Source of the DNA: Telmatactis stephensoni
Taxonomy: Eukaryota > Cnidaria > Anthozoa > Actiniaria > Isophelliidae
Assembly (NCBI GenBank): GCA_029948255.1
Contig: JALIZF010001576.1
Span: 136,501-200,500, forward strand
DNA: 64,000 bases
Direction: 5' to 3'
Shown here: positions 33,162 through 44,029 of the stretch, piece after piece
Layout of the letters: each line of letters starts with the position of its first letter
Numbering within the stretch: position 1 is the stretch's first letter
Notes under the pieces: generated by a model
Databases searched by the model: none
Seen by the model: the letters and a program-made list of their open reading frames with translations, nothing else
Told to the model about the DNA's origin: nothing
Position numbers and translations under genes: made by a program

Positions 33162-33757
33162 CCAAATAATTGTCACTGTGAAACACCAGTGTGCCGGAGG
33201 GTTAACTGTTGAATTTTAAGGCTCCGTACACATTTATGCGTTTTCATAGTTCGAAAACATACTTTTTTATGCGTTTAGGCCTTCCATCCACACGAAAGCG
33301 ATGAACTGAAACACTCACCATAAAGGAATATTTTCGAAGGCGTTCTCTAAAGTGGATACTTTCGAAACTCCGTTTTCGTGTGGAGAGTGCTGACGAATTA
33401 TCAATGGAATATTCACAAAGCGTTTTCGTGTGGACGGAGCTAAACGGTTAAAAAGTGTACGTTTACAAACGAAACCGCATACATATTGACGGCTCTAAAA
33501 AGATTCGAAAACGTTCATCGTTTTAATTCGTGTAACGGTCATAGTTTTCGTGTGGACTTCAATAGTCCTATGTGTTTACGGGGCCTAAATTAGCATATTG
33601 AATACTCGGTAGTCAGAACTGTGAGTACATGTCTAAACGCAGTACGCAAAACATAACATGGAGTGAAAACAAATCCCTTTTAGTTTATTTTGTGCTTACA
33701 TTTAAAATTATATGTTCAACGCTCAACTAGGTACAAACATTCCACGAGCCTTGAACA

Positions 33758-34132
33758 ATGAATATTCAAGATGTCATAATTAATAAAAAGTTCTTTTGTT
33801 TTATCTGCACGAGATGTCGAGAATGTTTGTTATCGCAAAAAGGTCTAGTAGACCTTTTTGCTTTACCACTATTTTCGAACTTCTTGCGCCATAAAACAAT
33901 AGGTGACAAGAAAGTTTGTGCGGATTGTGACTTTCTTTTGTTGAAGCTGCAAAATTCAAACCCGTATCGATCTATTCTTGATTGGAAGACAAAGAAACAA
34001 ACTTACATGATACACGTACGTGATAATTTAAACAAAGAAATTCACATTCCACGCACAAATTTCGAAAATAGCGGTAAAGCAAAAAGGTCTATTGTATTCA
34101 GAGAACTACTGTCTTTATTCCCAAAAGTCTAG
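33758..34132 (+). CDS. Hypothetical protein with paired CxxC motifs
   Basis: A 124-codon frame reads MNIQDVIINKKFFCFICTRC..., with CTRC/CREC near the start, a VDLF segment and KVCADCDFLLLKL about 50 residues later. Two Cys pairs with this spacing suggest a small zinc-binding N-terminal module of the ZAD-like kind. The frame starts just outside the right arm of the CGTTTTC element. No splice partner or domain beyond residue 75 is recognised, so it may be a gene fragment. Confidence 0.3.
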   Translation: MNIQDVIINKKFFCFICTRCRECLLSQKGLVDLFALPLFSNFLRHKTIGDKKVCADCDFLLLKLQNSNPYRSILDWKTKKQTYMIHVRDNLNKEIHIPRTNFENSGKAKRSIVFRELLSLFPKV

Positions 34133-34149
34133 ATCCCGTGCGGAATTTT

Positions 34150-34932
34150 GCAACTGCAGAGAATAAGGTGTTGTTTTGAATAAATTAACAAACCATGAGG
34201 GTTTTACCTTGGCAGCTCGAACGTCGACTTGATGTAGTTGCTTACTTTTGAAGCTTACTGAATTATACCTATTGCAGCAAAGACAACGACACTTGGCAAC
34301 AGGTATGTTAACATCTTGTTCTATCCCATACCTAGAAAATTTCACGAAACAATTCGACAGAATTTGTAGAAGTCGAAGGAATGCAAATTCGCAACGTTCA
34401 CCTCGTGGTCACAAAAATTACTCTCCAAGTTTGCTTGAGGATAACATTGGCGTTTAGCTTCTCATGTCTCTATATTTTGTTCACAAGTTACAATAGGCAT
34501 TTGTCTTTCTTATAGCAGATACGGTTCTCGCTGTTTTTGAAATTTTGTTGAGATTTTGGCGGTAGTTTTGACTACATAATTTTGCGTCGTAACAGGCAGC
34601 ACAAATTTTGTATCGCAACTTCTAAGGCACTAATTGGCACGATGCATGTTGTATGTAGTCCTCTATGCCTTTATACTTGATTGACGAAATAGGAAAAAAA
34701 TTCACCTTGGAATTTTGGATTTATGACCAATTTTTCTCAAAAAGCCATTTTTAAAAAATCGTCTGATATCTCGAATTACTTGATCTAATTCGCAGAAAAA
34801 TAATTACCGGTACAAATTTCAAGGCTTGTAGACAAATGGCTGCAAATTTCTCAGAAATCGGACAAGGATTTGATGTAAAAAGACGCAATTGAAATTCATG
34901 CCCAACAAAGAAATCAATAGGTACGGGCCACC
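34150..34932. other. Non-coding stretch ending in a TTAA-type terminus
   Basis: No gene is recognised. The right edge GTACGGGCCACC directly precedes TTAA and looks like the end of another TTAA-type element abutting the next one. Its left end was not found. Confidence 0.35.
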
Positions 34933-35854
34933 TTAAGGTGTCTGGAAACAGTTTTTTTGGTCACCAACCGATAACAAATAAACGGTTTAAAAACCACTTT
35001 CCTGTAATCGATTCTTTAAGATATTTTAAGACATAGTAGCTAAAGGATTGAGGTTTCAGTGCTAGGTGTGTTACAGAGAACAATAGGACAGAATCAAAAC
35101 AATATCGAAGCTTTTCGTTTGACTCGAGACGCAATTTTTGGAAAGGCTATGAAGCGGCCGATTTTGTTTCTGCTCTAGTGTTCGTTCTAAAATTTCCAGT
35201 AAAATAATATTTAATAGGGCTAAATCAGAAAGGTTTGAATTTCCTATGCAGAAGTTTGGAAAAAAATTGTTGGAGTCAGTTTTGAGAAAAGCGAGGTCGA
35301 CCCCGCTTGCATGCTCAATTTGTGGACACTTGTGCGTAAAAGTCTTCTTTCTTTCCAAGGCTCTAACTCCGCCAAAAATAAAAAAAATTGCCTCCAAACG
35401 TTTCAGACAAGTAAAGAGGGTAGTAAACAACTACTAGCATGAAATCAACTGATGTACATGAATATGTTAGTTCTCTACATCATCGCTTTTCGCTCTGATA
35501 TTTACAATCGCCTTAAAAAATCATATCCCAAATTTAAGACTTTATAACTTGAGATTTGCGAAATGAAATTCCTCGAAGCTCGGTGAAAACTTAATTAGTT
35601 CGTACTTCCAAGATTAATTTCCAAAGTTGACTTAAGATTCTATAGTAAACTTTTTGAGAAATAACCAAAAGTCTGAATTTCCCCATAATATGCATAAATT
35701 AACGCCGATTGCAGGGACACACCTAGCACTGAAACTCCAATCCTTTAGTTACTATGTCTTAAAATATCTTAAATAATCGACTACAGGAAAGTGGTTTTTA
35801 AACCGTTTATTTGTTATCGGTTGGTGACCAAAAAACTTTTTCCAGACACCTTAA
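34933..35854. mobile_element. TTAA-flanked element with roughly 135-bp inverted arms
   Basis: TTAA-GGTGTCTGGAAACAG and CCAGACACC-TTAA form the edges (TTAA at 34933 and 35851). Arms pair through GGTCACCAACCGATAACAAA and AAACGGTTTAAAAACCACTTTCC. No transposase is encoded; a 63-codon frame in the centre has no recognised content. Confidence 0.8.
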
Positions 35855-35875
35855 TCACAGTTCACCTCGCGTGCA

Positions 35876-36170
35876 TTCCGACCATATGCTAATTTAGGCC
35901 CCGTAAACAGGTAAACGCATAGAAATGTTTGCGTCTACACGAAAACGATGACCGTTTTTAATCGTTTTACATCCGTCGATACGAATGCGGTTTCGTTGTC
36001 AAAGGCATAGATTTTTTAACCGTTTTTTAAAGCGTTCTTTCGAAAATATTCGTTTTAGGTTAGAGTTTCAATCGTTTTCGTCTGAACGGATCGGAAGGCC
36101 TAAATGCATAATAAAGTACATCTTTTTCAATGAAAACGCTTGCGTCTGGACGGGCCTTAGAATTAAACAG
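35876..36170. repeat. CGTTTTC-family fragment
   Basis: CCGTAAACAGGTAAACGCAT and later AAAACG/CGTTTT blocks match the arms of the 24855-33747 element at lower identity. Another fragment lies at about 36883-36975 (GGCCTTCCTATACGTCCACA). Confidence 0.55.
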
Positions 36171-36199
36171 TTACCCGTCACTCTGGTGTTTCAGAGTTA

Positions 36200-37880
36200 A
36201 AATCATTTGGTTCTGTTGTTGTTGTTGTTGAAAACATGTACAAATATTCGCAGGTTATTTGTACGATAAATACAGACTTTCCAAGCGTAAATATAAGCCG
36301 TCTCTTTTGATGATCAGAGAGTAGTCATGACAACAGTGATAATTTTACATGTTGACGATATGATATCATTACAGTGTACTGCATAAGACCGTTTTAGATA
36401 TATACCAAAGAAATCCTGGTATTTCATCGACCATTCTATGAAATAAAGTATTAAGAGGGGAAGATTTCCTGGGTCCATTACACTACACAAGAGCAAAACT
36501 TCCAGCAACTGCAAGCAGGCATAACTATACGAGTTTTCAATCGGAATACCTATTTTATCAGTAATTTTCTTTGAAGGCATTCGATATATTCTGAACATTT
36601 ACGGTAGACGCTCGAGTCGTCTACAAAACTACGACTCTTCACAACTAGTCACTGATGTAGATGTAACTACAGGAATTGGGGATCAATGATTTATTCAGTA
36701 CCAAATTGAAAACGGAAAAAAGATTTCAAATTTTACCGATATGCATATATCCATGACTGCATGATCGGAGAAGTAGTATTCATCACTTCTAAAGGGGCCA
36801 CGAAAAAGGGTGATGCCTCCAGGTGTCTGATTTTTCGAAAATGCGCCTAGTCTATTTTCATTGAAAAACATATACTCATTATGCATTTAGGCCTTCCTAT
36901 ACGTCCACACGAAAACGATACGATTGAAACGCTCACCGTAAACAAATATTTTTGAAAACGCTCTCCAAAGTGAGAGTGATAGCCTGCGTCTCGTCGTGGG
37001 GACGAGAGAGAAGAGCGGAGGGGAGAGTGGGAGGGAGGGCTCGCCTGCAAGCCCTGGTGATTTACCCATACGCCCCCTAATTAAAATTCAATATCATAGT
37101 CAAAATGAACCAATCACGGCAAACCGGAAATATCAAATTAAATCGAGGGCAAAACCACACGAGGAATTTCGCGCGCTTTTGACATCTTTTCCACATGATT
37201 TTAAATTAACCTCAAGCATGTTAAGGACTGGGTCAGGTGGGAAATATGAAGCTTATGATTGATTTTTAGTTTTATGTCATAAACATATCCAAACAACGTG
37301 AAATTTTGCAGACCAATAGAACTTAGTAAAGTGTAGAATCTTAGCCCAAAATTTTGTGTAAGAGTGGTCACATGATCAGCTAGTGGGATAAAATATAACA
37401 AACCAGTTTTTTAAGGGAACGGTGGCGAGTTTAAGTGATACACAAGAACAAATACTTCGATTGTAGTTCTTTTTAACAGTTTAAAAAGATAGCGCTTGGA
37501 ATGGATGCATGACCAGCATTCTTCTGTAAAGAGATAATGCATAAAAGAGGTCACGTGACCAGATATTAAAATTGTATTTTATTCCAAATCAACTTAGTGA
37601 AAAGCGATAGTCAACCATTCCAAACGATAAGTTGTAAAGCACACACGAAAGAATAGATCGATTTGTACTAGTTGTGGAAAGAAACGATATAGTCCAGGAA
37701 ATGGTGCTGCTTTAAAGTGGAATTGTTCAAATTTGTGTAACAAGCATGAAATTCGGCACATTGATAGAGGTTCATGTCCTGAGTAATTCTGGAGGTGGAA
37801 CCACGCCGAGAAATTAATTACTTACTTATCGATATTTTGGAATTAATTATCTCAGCAAAACTCACGGATTGATGTCTGCG
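36200..37880. other. Non-coding stretch
   Basis: A (GTT)n run lies at 36213-36229. Apart from the CGTTTTC fragment near 36883, no gene or well-bounded repeat is recognised. Confidence 0.35.
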
Positions 37881-37890
37881 CCATGTGCTT

Positions 37891-37959
37891 AGCCTCCTAT
37901 GCAGTCGCTCCTTTGTGTCACGCGTCGCGTGACACAAAGGAGCGGCTGCATAGGAGGCT
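37891..37959. repeat. Near-perfect 69-bp palindrome
   Basis: AGCCTCCTATGCAGTCGCTC... pairs with its inverse with one mismatch, centred on ACGCGTCGCGT. The flanking CATGTGCTT occurs on both sides (37873 and 37961) and could be a 9-bp target duplication. Confidence 0.8.
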
Positions 37960-37969
37960 ACATGTGCTT

Positions 37970-38847
37970 GGCGCGTAAGGCTATTTTAGTAGCAGGAAGT
38001 TGACGCCATCGCGCGAGGAAAATAGTGGCGCAAACGCGCCAAATACTGATATGGGTGCTATCTTGAATAAATTAACTTTTAAAGAATGATATGGGATGTA
38101 TAGGGGGCAAAACATACTTGATTAGACGACTTTGAGTCCTTTTTTCTCTTTTTTTCCCGAAAAATATCCTCTCGGCAATTTCCAATTTATATGATGATGC
38201 ACCCCCTCCTGAAGATAATCCTGGATCCACCCCTGGATATTGATGGTCTGGTGAAAGTTGATGACAGCTGATTCTTTTTGAAAGTCAGTTATTGCTAAAT
38301 CATGCATATTTGTGGTAGATGATACCCATTGATGGTTTATATAGATTTGGAATAATCTTTTGTTTATGTATTGTAAATTATATAAATATTGGTATATTAC
38401 GTGTCCTCTGATTGGTGGAGAATCGTGGGTGACCTCACTTCCATGCACCCCAAAAATTTGAATTAAAATGGGGAGATGCTTCTCTTTAATTCTCCCTGTA
38501 AGACGTATGTGAATCTGCCTTAACACCTGAACTATAATTGCTCATTTAGAAGATATACAAAATAGGTCACGTGACCTGCTTGTTCAATCAAACATAAGCA
38601 GATATCTCGTAAATGAGCATTAGTAGTTCGGCCTTTTACTTCTTACTAAAACGCAAATATACCACGACTACAGTTGATCTATAGTTGGGTTGCATCGAAG
38701 GGAGGCTCAAAGATACGTGACCACTTCATCCAAAACATTTTCATCTTAACATGTTATGGTCTCAAAGTTAGGTCTGGTTCACAATTCATTACACAACTCC
38801 TTAGTTACTGTTGCTATGTCCGACAAGCCAACACATTTTATAAGAAA
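37970..38847. other. Non-coding stretch
   Basis: It contains GATGCACCCCCTCCTGAAG and CTGGATCCACCCCTGGATA, text that looks like a decayed interspersed repeat. No gene is recognised. Confidence 0.3.
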
Positions 38848-39882
38848 CAAGACGCACACGTGCGTTCACTCGTGCCCTGGGAGCCCCTTTTAGGAGAGGC
38901 TTCAATGACCGGCCCCGTTCGTACTCTTCCCCGAGCCGTTTCACGCATTCTTCACTTAACCGTAACATAATAAAGACCTTTTTTGACCTTTTCAAAGAAT
39001 ATCTGATTTGTCAATTTGTCTGTCAGTAGCTATTAGTGTTTGCCTTCAGTTTGTCCTTCTATTATCATGCATGGGTATTAGATATCTCAGTCCGACATGC
39101 AAAAATATACCAGTTTATTCAACTTTTTATTTCACTATATATCTCAATTGTTTGCTGTAAAGACTTCTACAACGACGCTTTTGACACAGTAACAAATCGT
39201 GTATTTTTTTGTTCATGTTTCAGATGTTTTATCCATTACGTGACCAAACGCATCAGGTCAAATAGAGCCTTGGTTCCATGAAAATATATAACTAAATAAT
39301 TGTCTGGCCAGAATGTCGGTGTTAAAATTCAATACAAAAACCTCTCAAGATCTCTTGAATGCTTGAATGAAAAATATAATTGACTTGCCTCTATATGTAG
39401 GGTGAGAAATTCGTAGATTTCCAGCTCAAAGGAATTGCTCTGAGTCGCGAGAGTTTCATTTTCAAGTACTCCATTGAGAGCTCGATATTTGGTCAAAGTA
39501 TTGGAGATCAGGCTCAAAATAACAGCCCATTCTGAAGCTCTTATAAGTGTCTAGGCAAATCTCGAGTTAAAAGCTCCACTTTCTATTGTCTCACTGCTGG
39601 AAATGCCTGTCTCTGAAAGCTATTTTTTGAGCTGTCCGCCATCTTGCATTCCTAAAGTTCCTGACTGGCGTTCACTAGCTTCGAAGAGTTCGCACTCGCT
39701 CAAAGGTGATGAATGAAGGGCATTGTTTCTTACGCTCTTAACCAATCAGGAGTTGTAACACGTGACCGGTTGCGCAAGAATGCCGCATTCTCGTGGACGA
39801 CGAGAGGAAAAAAAGAAGAAGAAAAAGAAACATTTGCAGTTTATAACTCGTTCCCGGCCTAAAGGCCTGGGCACGAGTAATT
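38848..39882 (+). mobile_element. 1.03 kb repeat-family element, reference copy
   Basis: It starts GACGCACACGTGCGTTCACTC and ends CCTGGGCACGAGTAAT. ACTCGTGCCC lies inverted near both ends. Its body text (AACCTCTCAAGATCTCTTGA, GTATTGGAGAT, ATCTTGCATTCCTAAAGTTC) recurs in the cluster to 43455 and at 61961-64000. No protein is encoded. An A/G run at 39808-39835 sits near the right end. Confidence 0.65.
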
Positions 39883-40366
39883 AAAACTGCACAAGAATAA
39901 GTATGATTGCAAGATATTGTAGGAATTTTATTAGATACTAGTGTTAAAATGGCTTTAAAATCTGTCTACAAACAACAATATATCTAAAGATCTTGTTTGT
40001 CGGACAACAATTACTCCATTTGGAAATCTGGTAATGGACTGATTGGATGTCTGTTTGTTCGTCATTGTTGGAGTGGAACCATGAATAGCGACACTGACAT
40101 ACTGATTGACGTCACGCAAATGTAAAACACAACTTATATCAATGTTTTATGTCGTTATGGGCATTTTGTTATGTTTCTATTATGTCGTTATGTTGTGATG
40201 TTTACACTGGTGACATAAAACATTGATACTGGCTGTGTAATGCTGTGTTTTGCATTTGCGTGACCTTGCCGCTATGTCGTTTATATGTCGCATGTGCGAA
40301 TCAGCCCTTCTCCAGTATGTGCTCCTGACCCATGCCTATTTTGGTGAGAATTGAGCAAAAGCAACG

Positions 40367-40369
<3 letters not shown>

Positions 40370-40403
<34 letters not shown>
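40370..40403 (+). repeat. Poly-A run
   Basis: An A homopolymer of about 34 bases. The dispersed fragment shared with 26660 follows directly. Confidence 0.9.
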
Positions 40404-40404
<1 letters not shown>

Positions 40405-40611
40405 AGGCCTTATAGAAGGATTTCACGGCAGCCATGTTTGTGGTCAAAATAATAGAGCTTTTTTTTCCAAGAGAAATTAAATCTTTTCTAAAACCCTAAT
40501 TCCATCTTATAAAAGTATTTTTTCCCTGCCTGTTTCTTAGGTTGCAAGAGCTAGTATAACCCCTAGGGTTGTTCTCTTGCAACCTCCACAAATATTTTGT
40601 AAAATATGATA

Positions 40612-41440
40612 TTATTACTCGTGCCCAGGCCTTTAGGCCGGGAACGAGTTATAAACTGCAAATGTTTTTTTTCCTGTGGTCGTCTCGAGAATGCAGCATT
40701 CTTGCGCAATCGGTCACGTGCTACCCCCTGATTGGTTAAGAACGTAAAAAACAATGCCCCTCATTCATCACCTCCGTAGTGAACGCCAGCGAGGAACTTC
40801 AGGAATGCAACATGGCCGACTACAAAGAAAATAGCTTTCAGAGACAGGCTTTTCCTGCAGTGGCACAATGTAATTTGGAGCTTTTAACTCGAGGTATACC
40901 TATATACTTATAAGAGCTTCAGAATGGGCTGTTATTTTGAGCTTCATCTCCAATAGTTTGACCAAATATCGAACTCTAAATGGAGTACTTGAAAGAGAAC
41001 CCTCGCGATAAACATGGATAAAGAGTATTTCCTATGAGCTGTGAATCTACGAATTTCTCATCCTACATGTTGCTAAACGAACATACATAGAAGCAAGTCA
41101 ATTGTATTCCTCATTCAAGCATTCAAGAGATCTTGAGAGGTTTTTGTACTGAATTTTAATACGGAATTCTAGAGCAGACCATTGCATGCATGGAACGGTT
41201 AGGTTCCATTGACCTTGTTGGTCACGTAACGTCTTTTATTATTTAAAACATCCGAAACATGAACGAAAAAATTCACGCCATTTGTTATTGTGTCAAAAAC
41301 GCCGTTGTAGAAGTCTTTACAGCAAACAATTGAGATACATAGTGAAATAAAAAGTTGAATAAACTGGTATATTCGCTGGTAATATTTTGCATGTAGACTA
41401 ATAGCTGCTGACAGACAAATTGACTAATCAAGATATTTTT
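40612..41440 (-). mobile_element. Repeat-family element, inverted partial copy
   Basis: It begins TACTCGTGCCCAGGCCTTTA (inverse of the right end of the reference copy) and continues through the inverted body to TTGAGATACATAGTGAAATA. The other terminus (GACGCACACG) is missing; a further copy starts at 41448. Confidence 0.6.
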
Positions 41441-41447
41441 ACTCGTG

Positions 41448-41487
41448 CCCAGGCCTTTAGGCCGGGAACGAGTTATAAACTGCAAAT

Positions 41488-41518
<31 letters not shown>

Positions 41519-43170
41519 CCTGTGTTCGTCCTGAGGGACCTCTGATTGGTTAAGAACGTAAAAACAATGCCCTTCATTCATCACCTTTAAGCGACAGCGA
41601 ACGCAAGCCAGGAACGTTAGGAATGCAAGATGGCCGACTTCAAAGAAAATAGCTTTCAGAGACGGGCTTTTCCTGCAGCAGAACAATGTAATTTGGAGCT
41701 TTTAACTCGAGATATACCTATATACTTATAAGAGCTTCAGAATGGGCTGTTATTTTGAGCTTCATCTCCAATACTTTGACCAAATATCGAACTCTAAATG
41801 GAGTACTTGAAAGCCGAGGCCCTCGCGATAACGACTATTTCCTGTGAGCTGGAAAACTACGAATTTCTCATCCTACATGTTGCTAAACGAACATACATAG
41901 AAGCAAGTCAATTATATTCCTCATTCAAGCATTCAAGAGATCTTGAGAGGTTTTTGTAGTGAATTTTAATTTAATATCGGAATGGCATGAAACTAGATTC
42001 CATTGACCTTGTATTTCGCGTTTGGTCACGTAACGTCTTTTATTCATATATATAACATCCGAAACATGAACAAAAAAATACACGATTTGTTATTGTGTCA
42101 AATATGCCGTTGTAGAAGTCTTTACAGCAAACAATTGAGATATATAGTGAAACTAGACGCACACGTGCGTTCACTCGTGCCTATGCCTGGAGCCCTTTTT
42201 AAGAGAGGCTCCAATGACCGGCTCCGTTCGTACTCTTCCCCTAGCCGTTTCACGCATTCTTCACCATTCCGGGAAATAGCTAACCGTAACAAATGACCTT
42301 TTTTGAATCGGCTAACTTAAACTAAAAAATATCTTGATTAGTTAGTTTGTCTGTCAACAGCTATTAGTGCCTTTGTCTTTCTATTATCATGCATAGGTAT
42401 TAGATATCTCCAACATGCAAAAATATACCAGTTTTATATTCAACTTCTTATTTCACTATATATCTCAATAGTTTGCTGTAAAGACTTCTACAACGGCATA
42501 TTTGACACAATAACAAATCGTGTATTTTTTCGTTCATGTTTCGGATGTTATATATATGAATAAAAGACGTTACGTGACCAAACGCGAAATACAAGGTCAA
42601 TGGAATCTAGTTTCATGCCATTCCGATATTAAATTAAAATTCACTACAAAAACCTCTCAAGATCTCTTGAATGCTTGAATGAGGAATATAATTGACTTGC
42701 TTCTATGTATGTTCGTTTAGCAACATGTAGGATGAGAAATTCGTAGTTTTCCAGCTCATAGGAAATAGTCGTTATCGCGAGGGCCTCGGCTTTCAAGTAC
42801 TCCATTTAGAGTTCGATATTTGGTCAAAGTATTGGAGATGAAGCTCAAAATAACAGCCCATCCTGAAGCTCTTATAAGTATATAGGTATTTCTCGAGTTA
42901 AAAGCTCCAATTACATTGTTCTACTGCAGGAAAAGCCCGTCTCTGAAAGCTATTTTCTTTGTAGTCGGCCATCTTGCATTCCTAAAGTTCCTGGCTTGCG
43001 TTCGCTGTCGCTCAAAGGTGATGAATGAAGGGCATTGTTTTTACGTTCTTAACCAATCAGAAGTCCCTCAGGACGAACAGAGGAAAAAAAAAAAAAAAAA
43101 AAAAAAAAAACCATTTGCAGTTTATAACTCGTTCCCGGCCTAAAGGCCTGGGCACGAGTAATAAGAAGTT
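41448..43170. mobile_element. Head-to-head pair of repeat-family copies
   Basis: Inverted arms at about 41448-42143 and 42450-43163 each end in the ACTCGTGCCCAGGCC terminus, so they form one large palindrome with both right ends outward. The centre (42150-42450) holds the GACGCACACGTGCG end. The arms look almost identical by eye. T/A runs at 41490-41518 and 43085-43110 mirror each other. Confidence 0.7.
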
Positions 43171-43455
43171 GAATATAAAACTGGTATATTTTTGCATGTT
43201 GGAGATATCTAATACCTATGCATGATAATAGAAAGACAAAGGCACTAATAGCTGTTGACAGACAAACTGACTAATCAAGATATTTTTTAATTTAAGTTAG
43301 CCGATTCAAAAAAGGTCATTTGTTACGGTTAGCTATTTCCCGGAATGGTGAAGAATGCGTGAAACGGCTAGGGGAAGAGTACGAACGGAGCCGGTCATTG
43401 GAGCCTCCAGGGCTCCAGGGGCACGAGTGAACGCACGTGTGCGTCTAGTTTAATG
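43160..43455 (-). repeat. Inverted third copy of the GACGCACACG end
   Basis: The sequence is the inverse of 42150-42440 and ends GTGAACGCACGTGTGCGTCTAG. Together with the neighbouring palindrome it indicates repeated insertion or inversion of one family within itself. Confidence 0.65.
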
Positions 43456-43863
43456 TAGAGTGTGGAAATAAAGAACCTTTGAACCTTTGAACCTAACAAC
43501 AGTCACGACAGCCGCCAATATAGTCTACAGTGAAAGAATTGATGACGGACGTTGCGACGTTGAACTTAACTAAATTAAGGATCCAAAACCTTGAAAAGTG
43601 TTTAAAAAAAAATTCACAGGCAAAAAATGTAGTTATTGTTGGTTGACCAAATCGGAGGTGTCATCCACAGGAAACCCAAATTCAAATATTCTTCGAGCGG
43701 GAAAACAAGTACGCATGCGCATGATCATTCGTAATCCCAAATCAACAAGCGAAACACGTGCAGTTGGAAATCTATACAGAGCAGAAAGAAAAGGTCAGTT
43801 TGAACCCTTATAGACTGTTCATTTCGTTGAGAATTTGCTCTACGTACATCAAAACACTACAAG
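43456..43863 (+). promoter_or_regulatory. Upstream region and probable 5' UTR of CTP synthase
   Basis: It lies between the last repeat and the CTP synthase ATG. It holds short direct repeats (CCTTTGAACC) and a 71-codon frame at 43598 without recognisable content. The bases before the ATG (CTACAAGATG) are a reasonable start context. No TATA box is obvious. Confidence 0.35.
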
Positions 43864-44029
43864 ATGAAGTATATTTTAGTTACGGGCGGTGTTATCAGTG
43901 GTATTGGCAAAGGAGTGATCTCTAGCAGCATAGGAACTATTCTGAAGGGTTGTGGAATGGGAGTCACATCGATAAAGATAGATCCTTACTTGAATATCGA
44001 CGCAGGGACTTTTTCACCCTACGAACACG
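43864..44029 (+). CDS. CTP synthase exon 1
   Basis: The start [20 protein letters not shown] matches the family N-terminus exactly, fixing the ATG. Codons 1-55 plus one base; donor GTAAGA. Confidence 0.95.

Larger units (their letters stand above)
24855..33747. mobile_element. CGTTTTC-rich long-TIR element split by BEL/Pao
   Basis: Inverted arms at about 24855-25450 and 33190-33747 match closely at their ends (TCGTGGAATGTTTGTACC and its inverse). They are packed with AAAACG/CGTTTTC and CACACGAAAA motifs. Between them, a 26847-33161 BEL/Pao element interrupts the centre. Before that insertion the element would have been about 2.6 kb. No transposase is recognised; one 100-codon frame (25551) lies inside. 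No target duplication is clear. Confidence 0.65.

Noticed and set aside
43598..43813. 71-codon frame upstream of CTP synthase
   Set aside because: No recognisable content, and it lies in the likely 5' UTR or promoter region.
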